DNA from: Wurfbainia villosa
Taxonomy: Eukaryota > Streptophyta > Magnoliopsida > Zingiberales > Zingiberaceae
Length of the DNA stretch: 64,000 nucleotides
NCBI GenBank assembly: GCA_025175895.1
Contig: CM045991.1
Span: 81,641,174 to 81,705,173 of the forward strand
Reading direction: 5' to 3'
Position 1 is the first letter of the stretch. The number at the start of each line of letters is the position of its first letter. Under the pieces are notes generated by a model, which saw only the letters and a list, made by a program, of their open reading frames with translations, was not told the origin of the DNA and ran no database searches. Made by a program: the position numbers and the translations under genes. Below, in pieces: positions 56,649-64,000 of the stretch.

Positions 56649-58845
56649 TGTTGGGTTTCTGGCACCGCGGCGAGTGTGTGTTCGAACATGTTTCGTAAAC
56701 ATGTGCGCAACGGAAGAAATAAAAAGCAATAAATCTAATTTATTACATCACACACACCACATGCATGCATAGTACAACATGTGTAGACATAATCATAGTT
56801 TCAAAGATTGCAATAAAAGGAAATTACTCTACGTATACCTGACGTATCACGTGTAGCGGGAAAGGCATCAACCGGAGCGACTCTCGATAGAATCACCTCT
56901 ATCCGTATCCACGAAGAGTATCATCGGAATGACTTCACAAAGCCACGAGCCTCGTCTTCGTATGAGTCACTAGCCTCGTGTCGAAGACGATGTGATCGAG
57001 AGAAGATCACAATCCGAATCAAAATTCGGATTCAAAAATGAGTCCCCAAAACTCGCTTCTCCGGACAGGTATTCGTCAACCGTTTGACGAATCCTTCATT
57101 CTCCACCTATGAGGATTACTGGAGATCGAATCCCAGCAAGATAGCCACTGTCGGAGCTCCAAACGTCGTTCAAACAACACTCCGACACGAAGGAAACAAG
57201 CTGTCCAGAAAACTGGACAACTTGGTGGAGGATGTTGCACTGGCCAAAGAGGATGGCCGGCCAACCCTTGGTCACTGGAACCAAGGTGAGTCACCGGAGG
57301 GTCACCGGAGGAGTGGCCAGCAGCATCTGGACACTGGTAGCAAGGGTGGATGGTGGCAAAAAGCTGGGCGGCGGCAAGGAGAAGAGAGGGAGAGGGTGGC
57401 TAGGTTTTCCAACACCAAAAGTTATCCACGAAAAACCCTTAAGCCATATTTTTATAGAGAACACATTCTCCTAACGGTTATTGGTTCATAACCAAAACCC
57501 GTTAACCCGCTCCAATAACTTAAGTTAAAATAAACCAAACCACGTTGGTCTATTTTAAGTTAAAACGAACCGAACCAACTTTTGGTTCATTCGTTTAAAA
57601 CAAACCAAACCCCTTTGGTTTATTCTCCACCATTGGATTAGAACCAAACCAATTTGGTTCATCCATCATGTCTTCATAAGACACGGCCCATCCACGCTTC
57701 CATTGTGACTGAAACGATTTCATGCTCGATCCTTGTTTGGTCTAACCAAACCTAGTTTCTCTCGGTCTGAGAATCACATTCTCAAGCTCGTTTTAAATCC
57801 TTCGGATTACGCTCGTTGTGCGTGTGACCAAATAGGTTCCCGATTTATGTTGGTCGTCTATAATTAACCATTAATTAAAGAACGATCATGAGTGGCACAT
57901 AGTAGTACATCATGATCCCCAATTAACCGGAAGATCAACAATTGATCCAAAACTATTTCTGAAACCCTTCAGCAGCTACAATGAATCGTGCCCCATTCCC
58001 TTCACGCATCTTATACCCACTTGGTTCAGGACATGGTCTATAGTGTCAGTCCCCACTAAGGTTGACTACGTCACACCTAGCCCAAGTATCATTTCCTCAT
58101 CCTACGGATTCTAGTTACTACACATGTATCCGAGAGTACCTTATTCTAAACATGTAATCCTTTGGCCAAAGACTTTAGTAACAATCCGACGAGAGGTGAT
58201 GGGTATACATCTCCTCGCAAGGAGTGGTGAATCCTTTATAGGCTATTCAAACACCTTCGATCACTTCGACTTATTCCCAATCATCCCAGGTTCACATCTC
58301 CTCAGAGATGCTTGCTTAAGATGTCAAAGCATAAGTCTTCATGACCAAGATGACTTGAATACCGCAAGTCAAAGGAACATCGCACTTAAGCTGCAATAAG
58401 AACTTCATTGACATATCTATATATGCAGAGAACCATATGAAGTTTTACAGTTGGTCACTCCAATGAACTAGTTACCATAACTAGCATCCACGATTAACTC
58501 TGGACATCACAATGTCTCCAGCCAGTGAGAATCAGCTGCTTAGATACACCAAGGAGTATACCTCATGCTAGTTTCAACAGAATTGATGGGGTCCAAATCC
58601 ATCAATTCATTGACTAGGGACAATTCCGATACATCACAATTATACATGTAGAGATACTCACTAGTTGTGTTCCAATCACAAATTCTCTCATGCTGTGAAT
58701 TGTATCGTGGACATTCGGTAAATGAGTTTAAGATCTAATTAAATACATGAAAACATGCATACTTAAATAGTGAATCTTCATTTATCATATAAATGGTTTA
58801 AACTTAGAGCGATTTCCTTAGGACATCTCTCATATATTACTAACA
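56649..58845 (-). repeat. 5' LTR of copia2 (2197 bp)
   Basis: Starts TGTTGGGTTTCTGG and ends CTAACA on the plus strand, followed by AGTGA. Minus-strand TATA box at 57449-57456. Differs from the 3' LTR by scattered substitutions and short indels, including a duplicated TCACCGGAGG and an extra GCAGCATCTGGACACTGG-type insertion near 57300-57345. Confidence 0.9.
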
Positions 58846-58850
58846 AGTGA

Positions 58851-59491
58851 TCCCCGCGTGGAGTCGAGTGAGACTCCATTCTGTGCCCGTCATCGACTTG
58901 ATCAGTCGATTGGTAGCATTGGCGGCCGTGATTGCGAGAGTCATGCCCGGCTCTTGGCGGTCGATTGATCTTCGTGGTTTTCCGATTCGATCGAACTATC
59001 GATCGACGGTGATACAATGTATTAGTCGACTGATACTTGTCAAATATGATAATTTCATACTTAAATTAACTCCCTAGACCTAGACTCAACCTTTTAGCTC
59101 TTCCTTAAGCCTTGCGCCTCCACGATCCCTCCGAGTCCGCGACTTGTTCATCCTTTGCGTTTGCTTCCAAAAGTTTCCTTCGGTTTCGTCATGTCTTGGG
59201 TTTTTCTTTGCCAAAGTACACTTGAACTTTACGCCGCCAAGACTACATGCTTGGACTTACGCTGCCAAGACTTTCCTTTGGACTTCCTTTGCCAAGGTCC
59301 GCTTGGACTTTATGTCACAAAGACTACATGCTTGGTCTTATGCCGTCAAGACTTTTCCTTTACCAAGTCTTCATACTTGGATTTTTCCTGTCACTTAAAC
59401 ATGTTCACAATTAGATCACAAATGTTGTCTAACTTAGATGATTATCCAAACATCAAAACATATAAATGCTTGGGGCATTGTTGCACCAACA
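58851..59491 (-). repeat. 5' LTR of copia1, outer part
   Basis: Continues the copia1 LTR after the copia2 insertion and ends TTGCACCAACA, matching the 3' LTR end at 42813. Together with 48861-49404 it gives a 5' LTR of about 1185 bp. Confidence 0.9.
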
Positions 59492-60250
59492 CAAAAAGGG
59501 AGAGATTGTTGGTGCAATCAGCCTAGGTCAAGATTGACCAGACTCGAGTTTGACTCGAGTAAGTGTTTTGATGTTTGACATGGATGTCTGACATTGATAT
59601 CTGACATGTGTTGGGGAGATTGCTGATGCAATCGACCCAGGTTAGTTTTTGATGTTTGACGATGGTTTGACCATTGTCATGGGAAAGTCAAATTCTTGAG
59701 TACTTGGCATGTAAAGTCCAAGCATGGGCCTTGGCAAGGGAAAGTCCAACATGGGTTGGCAAAGGAAAGTCCAAGCATGGGTCTTGGCATGGAAAGTCCA
59801 ACATGGGTTGGCAAGGGAAAAGTCCAAGCTTAAGTCTTAGCATTTGGAAAGTCCAAGGGGAATATTGGCGGCGTAAAGTCCAAGCGGGAGTCTTGGCAGC
59901 ATAAGTCCAATGGTTGGCGGCGTAAAGTGCAAGCGGAGTCTTGGCAATCTAAGTCCAATGTGCCTTGGTGGTGTAGACACAGTTAGCATGACAATAGCCG
60001 ATGGAAGCACCTGAAGACTAGCGTTTGGATGAACAAGTCATGGATGACTTGGAGGGATCCGATAGGCGCGAGGCTGACAGAGGTGGCTAGAAGGCTTAGG
60101 TCTAGGCTAAGAGTCGTCTAGCAAGTATGGGGGCACCATACTTGGGTTAAAACCTCATGTTTGAGGTGTATCAGTCGACTGGGTTCATGGGTCAGTCGAC
60201 TGGTGGGAGTAAACTAGGGTTTGACTACTGGAAGTGTCCTAGCAGTCGAC
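59492..60250 (+). repeat. Polypurine remnant and 3' LTR start of the older SIRE-like element
   Basis: CAAAAAGGGAGAGATTG (59492-59508) is the right half of a polypurine tract whose left half ends at 41637. TGTTGGTGCAATCAGCC begins an LTR at 59507. A second, similar start (GGGGAGATTGCTGATGCAATCGACC) lies about 115 bp on, near 59614-59640, perhaps a local duplication. From 59690 to 59960 short units with AAAGTCCAAGCATGGG and TTGGCA repeat many times, as in the copia1 LTR on the other strand. AGTCGACTG palindromes recur near 60173, 60193 and 60243. No LTR end is recognised; the Athila-like element seems to follow from about 60250. Confidence 0.6.
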
Positions 60251-61319
60251 TGCTGGCCTGAGCGAAAACTACTCCTAAAACCCTATATGTTTTGCTCACA
60301 TCACTTCCCCCAGACTTAAATCTTTGCTTGTCCTCAAGCAAACCTCAGTGTCATAAAATTTTAAAATGATATTGTTCCATAATTAGCATGCTAACTAAAT
60401 TTATCAAGTGGTATTTGCAATTAAAGCAAAAAAGATATGTTCTAAAAATTCACAAAGTTAGCTCCTCGTGCTCGTGCTAGGCGAATCATTCTTAGGGGAT
60501 GCTCATTCCATGGTGAGTTAAGTCGTCACCCCATAGCTTTCCTAAGGTCTCCAGCTCTTAGGCACTTACCTGCCTAAAGCGAGGGTCGTTCCCTAGATCT
60601 AGCATAAAGTCTCAAAGGCGTGCTCGGTATTGAGAGAAATTGGGAGGTGTTTCCCCAGTATCCTAACTTGGTCTCAAAGGGGCACCTAGCCATTTCCACC
60701 CACGACAACTGTTTTTTTATCCCTCATAATCTCTTTTTTTTCTTTCTTTCTTTTTCTTTCTTTTTTTTTATTTTTTTCAGCTCACAGGGATTTTGATTTT
60801 TTCGAATGGGCTTACACAATCCGAGCATCTCCAGTAACTAAATTGCTAAACCTAGAGTCACCTATGGATTCCAAAGTACTAGACTATTAAAGTGAATCAT
60901 AACTAGGTATGTACTAGATTTTCCCTTTCAAAATGTTCAATATGTGTAAGTGCAAAAATAAAGCTAACCAGTGCAGGTCTAGAACATTCAATAGAGCAAA
61001 TAGAATAAAATACCACAAGATAAATAGAGTTAAGCTACCTATGGGAACAACTCATGCAAGCAACTTTCAAAAATACTACTGAGGTAGCTTTTCAGACACC
61101 AAAAAATAAGTACTGAAAGGAACTAAACAACTCATGCATGCATGAACAAATGAATGAAAATACCAGAAAAGAAACTACTGCTAGGAAACAAAACAAAATA
61201 GATTTTGGGGTCTCCCCCCCAGACTTAAACAAAAATATACCTCTAATATGGTGGACGAGGTGGAAAGTCTGGGAGCCTCGGCATCTCTGGATCCTAGGAG
61301 AACCTGCTACTGAGCCGCT
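60251..61319 (-). other. Athila-like 3' non-coding region
   Basis: No gene. Minus-strand GTTTAAGTCTGGGGGGGAG lies at about 61210-61231 and GATTTAAGTCTGGGGGAAG at about 60305-60323, motifs regularly seen after ORF2 in Athila/Tat elements. A pyrimidine run of C and T (plus strand) spans 60728-60778. Confidence 0.6.
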
Positions 61320-62764
61320 GATGTCACATAAATGTGGTCAATCTGAGAGATGGTGGATGTAGCAGCTGCTCGGTGCTCCTCCTCCCTAGCCCACTGTGCC
61401 TGCTGGGAATGCATATGCTACCGCATCTTCCTACGGTAGGCGGCCTCATCCTGGCGACGAGCAGCCTCCTCCTGGAAGTATATGCGGGTCTCGTCGTAGA
61501 ACTCCTCTGCCCGCTGGAAATGCTCCCAGAATCCTCGAACCGCCGGGTAGGCGCTCGCTCCTCCCATCGCTACCTCGCCTCACGCCAAAGGTAAATGTCG
61601 TCAAGGCATGATCGAAACTCCGAGAAATTGTATGCCGACGTACCTGCATCCTGCACAAAAGTAGAAAAAGATAGTGGTGCAGGTGTAGGCTCATGTCGGC
61701 GTGGACTAGGTGGGCTCCTACGCATATGTGGACTGAAGGGAGAGTGATAGAAAGGTGGAGAGATGGGCACTGATGTGGATGGTCCCTCATGTGGAGGGGA
61801 CTCCACTATCAGGTCTAAGCGCCAATTGGTGCGTATAGCGATTGTGGTACGATCTGGGTCGGGGAGCCTAAGGGTCATAAGATTTTTCCTTACAAAGCAT
61901 AAGGAGTCTCCTTTTCTTACAATCATCTTCATGGCCATGCATACTCCTAGGTCGATCCTAGGGCTCCCCTCTATACTCTCCAATGCTGTGTAATCGTACC
62001 CCATCCTTTAGCAAATGTGGGTAAGTAGGCCTCCCACATTGATCTCTCCGCGTGCTGCTTTGTCCATCTTCACTAAGTGTCTAATGAAGTGGGACCCTAC
62101 ATCAATGCTACTCCTTTCTTGTAGCATATCCATTACCGGAGCTCTTAACTACATCACTACTCCCCTACAACCAAATATAGTACTGGCCATGATGCGGTGT
62201 AGGTATCGAAAGACGGGGTTTTGGAGGAGCGATGCTTTGGCCCTAGATGGGTCATAAGCGTGCTTCCCTGTCAACTCAGTCCAAATCAAACGAGAGTTGT
62301 ACCCATTAGGGGTTCTTCTCTCTCCCCCACTTGGCAAGCCAAAGCATGAGTTCCATTGGTGAAGGGTCCACTCAATGCTCAATATTAAAAAGCCTAAAAG
62401 TTATCCTACCCTCCTCGCTCTCTCTACCCGTTAAAACTTCTGCCTCTAAAGAACTCAAAAATTCCAAAACTATCCTAGGGTAGGTTAGGTGCCTTATTCC
62501 CATAATCTCATCCCATCTCATTTTTGCAAATAGGGTTTGCATATCACCTAACAACCCTAAGGATGCTAGCAAATCCTCATCTAAGTACCTAGTAGCAGTA
62601 AGTTTATGAGTAGAGAGCATATTGTACCTATCTCTATGTTCATTATTGCGAAAAAGTAGACGGGGTAGGGCGTTACCCTCTTCTGGAGCTTGAGGAGTGT
62701 CGGCTCTTCTTGTTCGTCGCTCCGAGGCATTGGATCGAGATGCTACGATCTTGGTCCTCCTCAT
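61320..62764 (-). pseudogene. Athila-like ORF2 (plant-mobile-domain-like protein)
   Basis: Starts MRRTKIVASRSNASERR at 62764. Family blocks in order: KLTATRYLDEDLLASLGLL, YPRIVLEFLSSLEAEV, ITFRLFN, WTLHQWNSCFGLPSGG, PVFRYLHRIMASTIFG, GSHFIRHLVKMDKAARGEINVGGLLTHIC, GYDYTALESIEGSPRIDL, then a Pro/Ser-rich region and a coiled-coil end (FWEHFQRAEEFYDETRIYFQEE). Breaks: an extra base near 62372, stops at 62149, about 62005 and 61570, and a frameshift near 61530. The family is known from Athila elements; its role is not established, although it is often called env-like. Confidence 0.75.
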
Positions 62765-63235
62765 CCTTGCTCCTTTAGGCTTCTTAAGAGGTTGAAAATG
62801 CTTCTAGAGGAAGGGGAAAGTGAAATCACACGGCTAGGGCAAGAACTTTTGAAGCACATGGCGCAAATGAGGTGAAAACACACGGCTCGTCCCTTTTAAC
62901 CTCGCGCACCACGGTCGTGTGAAAACACACGGCCAGACCGTGTGTGCCTCTGGTCAAGCGGGCATGGCCATGGGAAAACACATGGTCAGGTCGTTTGTCC
63001 CCTTTTATTGCCCATTTATGCACCATGGCCCGAATTTGTTCATACACTTCGCCGTGTAGACTAATATGGGTTTTATTTTTGCCTAGCAAAGTTCTTTTCT
63101 ACTCCTAACCCTAAATGTGATGGAGATCAAAACTAAAATCAAACACATGTATGCAATGCAATAGAAAAGGGAAATCTACAACTAAACTTGGGTTGTGTCC
63201 CAAGAAGCGCTTTGTTTAAGGTCATTTAGCTCGAC
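62765..63235 (-). other. Athila-like spacer between protease ORF and ORF2
   Basis: Contains the conserved GACCTTAAACAAAGCGCTTCTTGGGACACAACCC region (about 63190-63225, reverse complement), found at this place in Athila/Tat elements. An inverted repeat CACACGG...CCGTGTG lies near 62927-62945, and related ACACGGC/GCCGTG motifs occur at 62826-62900. The frame 62826-63089 is not supported as a gene. Confidence 0.6.
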
Positions 63236-64000
63236 CGCACTCTTCTATCAACTCGGCTCCGGTGGTTCAGTGAACCTCCATTCATCCGTCTCAGGATCTG
63301 CGTATGCCGCTTCCTTCCTGGATCTCGCTGAAATCACATATTTCCCTGACGTAGGTTCCTAACTTCCTGTCCCAGCGGGCTCAAATTCGATCTTATCCTC
63401 TCCCACTTTTAGGGTCAGCTTGTGATTCTTCACATCAATGACCATTCCTGCAGTCGCTAAAAATGGTTGCCCCAAGATGACGGGTATCTTTGGATCTTCT
63501 TCCATCTCCATCACCATAAAGTCAGTTGGCAATGTAAACTTCCCCACCTTAATAGGAGCGTCTTCTAAAATCCCCAATGGGTAGCGATATGTGTGGTCAG
63601 CTAGTTGTAGTGTCATAGTAGTGAATTTTAATTTTCCTAACCCTAGCTTTTTACATAAGGTATAGGGCATAAGACTCACACTCGCTCCCAAGTCACAGAA
63701 GGCTTTACTAATCAGTGTCGTCCCTATATACCATGGGATATAGAAGCTCCCTAGATCTTTTAATTTCTGAGTAGCTTCGTTTCGGAGATAAGCGCTTGAT
63801 TCATCCGTGAGGGCTACTGTTTCTGACTCCACGACCTTCCTACGATGTGCCAGAATATCTTTCATGAACCTAGCGAACTGGGGCATTTGGTGCAATGCTT
63901 CGAGTATCGGTACCTCTACCGAGATTGTCTTCAGCATATCCATGAATTTACCAAACTCGCGTCTTTCTTTGCATTCGTCAACCGTTGTGGGAATGGTACA
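63236..64000 (-). pseudogene. Athila-like gag-protease, C-terminal part
   Basis: The minus-strand frame enters from beyond the window. A frameshift lies near 63960 (VPFPQRLTNAKKD in one frame, REFGKFMDML in the next). Gag-end blocks follow (VEVPILEALHQMPQFARFMKDIL), then the retropepsin-like protease: FYIPWYIG, AFCDLGASVSLMPYTLCKKLGLG (active-site DLGAS), and PVILGQPFLATAGMVIDV. A TAG at 63359 interrupts the end; about 40 more codons in the same frame lead to a TGA near 63236. Reverse transcriptase does not follow. Confidence 0.8.

Larger units (their letters stand above)
49405..58845 (-). mobile_element. Second Ty1/copia element (copia2), full length, nested in copia1 LTR
   Basis: Perfect 5-bp target duplication AGTGA (49400-49404 and 58846-58850). 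LTRs of 2188 and 2197 bp start TGTTGGGT; the outer one ends CTAACA and the inner one CTAATG. Minus-strand order: 5' LTR, tRNA-Met site, 1.3-kb leader, gag, protease, integrase, reverse transcriptase, RNase H, 3' LTR. Joining the flanks restores the copia1 LTR sequence (compare 42190-42230). It belongs to a copia lineage different from SIRE, perhaps near Tork/TAR/Angela; I cannot settle which. Confidence 0.9.
41638..59491 (-). mobile_element. SIRE-type Ty1/copia element (copia1), full length, with copia2 nested in its 5' LTR
   Basis: LTRs start TGTTGGGG and end CACCAACA on the plus strand. The left flank TAAAA (41633-41637) and right flank CAAAA (59492-59496) fit a 5-bp target duplication with one C-to-T change. 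Minus-strand order: 5' LTR, tRNA-Met primer site, gag, protease, integrase, reverse transcriptase, RNase H, spacer, polypurine tract, 3' LTR. Gag-pol is one frame with no frameshift, broken only by stops. No env-like ORF is visible. Without the 9.4-kb nested element and its duplicated target, the element is about 8.4 kb. Confidence 0.9.
1612..60250 (+). mobile_element. Older SIRE-like Ty1/copia element lacking pol, host to the nested insertions
   Basis: The visible pieces, in order, are a gag C-terminal ORF (1630-2091), a non-coding spacer (2092-3488), the start of an env-like ORF (3489-3602), the rest of that ORF (39667-40728), another spacer (40729-41637) and an LTR start (59507 on). The pieces join logically once the EPRV block (3603-39665) and copia1 (41638-59491) are removed. 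The env-like frame reads from GDVIE into LMKIAL, and the split polypurine tract becomes continuous. No protease, integrase, reverse transcriptase or RNase H lies between gag and env-like ORF, so the element looks non-autonomous or internally deleted. Its 5' end is hidden or lost behind the LTR at 416-1611. The right end is unclear because an Athila-like element follows. Confidence 0.65.
60251..64000 (-). mobile_element. Athila-like Ty3/gypsy element, pol absent, incomplete at the window end
   Basis: The minus strand carries the end of a gag-protease ORF with an Athila-type DLGAS active site, then a spacer with the conserved CAAAGCGCTTCTTGGGA(G/C) motif, then an ORF2 like the Athila ORF1-family protein, then a non-coding 3' region with AAGTCTGGGGG tracts. 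Reverse transcriptase, RNase H and integrase, expected after the protease, are not there. Left boundary and LTR are not resolved; the element continues beyond 64000. Confidence 0.75.

Noticed and set aside
61334..61611. Plus-strand frames opposite the Athila ORF2 end
   Set aside because: The minus strand carries the recognisable coiled-coil end of ORF2; the plus frames are shadows.

Overview
This window is plant nuclear DNA, from a flowering plant with a large, repeat-rich genome. The retroelement families (SIRE-type and other Ty1/copia, Athila-type Ty3/gypsy, badnavirus-like endogenous pararetrovirus) are all plant families. I see no host gene, tRNA, rRNA or CRISPR array. The species cannot be named from the sequence; a monocot is possible but unproven.

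Layout. Positions 1-1611 are the 3' tail and 3' LTR of a plus-strand SIRE-like element. Positions 1612-3602 and 39666-41637, plus an LTR start at 59507, are pieces of one older plus-strand SIRE-like element. It keeps a gag end and an env-like ORF but has no pol in between. Its env-like ORF is split by a 36-kb block (about 3603-39665) made only of rearranged endogenous pararetrovirus (EPRV) copies. Its polypurine tract is split by a minus-strand SIRE-type copia element (41638-59491, called copia1). The 5' LTR of copia1 is split in turn by a second minus-strand copia element (49405-58845, copia2, with perfect 5-bp target duplication AGTGA). A 3.16-kb solo LTR (6912-10073) is inserted in one EPRV copy. 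From about 60250 to the end lies a minus-strand Athila-like element with a protease and ORF2 but no visible reverse transcriptase or integrase.

The EPRV. Read on the minus strand, the virus order is tRNA-Met primer site, ORF1, ORF2 (ATGA overlap with ORF1), ORF3 (TAATG overlap with ORF2), intergenic region. ORF3 encodes movement protein, dUTPase, coat protein with both badnavirus-type cysteine motifs, aspartic protease, reverse transcriptase and RNase H. The gene order, overlaps and motifs are badnavirus-like. The complete five-motif dUTPase between movement and coat protein is not part of the badnaviruses I know. One circularly permuted copy (19835-26817) spans the whole genome apart from a protease deletion, and implies a circle of about 7.4 kb. 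All polyprotein copies are broken. Several rearrangement junctions and disabling mutations are shared between copies, so already rearranged, defective units were multiplied.

Nothing here works as a host pathway. The window is a record of nested insertions: SIRE-like element first, then the EPRV block and copia1 at separate places in it, then the solo-LTR element inside the EPRV and copia2 inside copia1. Two intact small viral ORFs and two copies of the viral promoter region remain, and segments on both strands could make double-stranded RNA.
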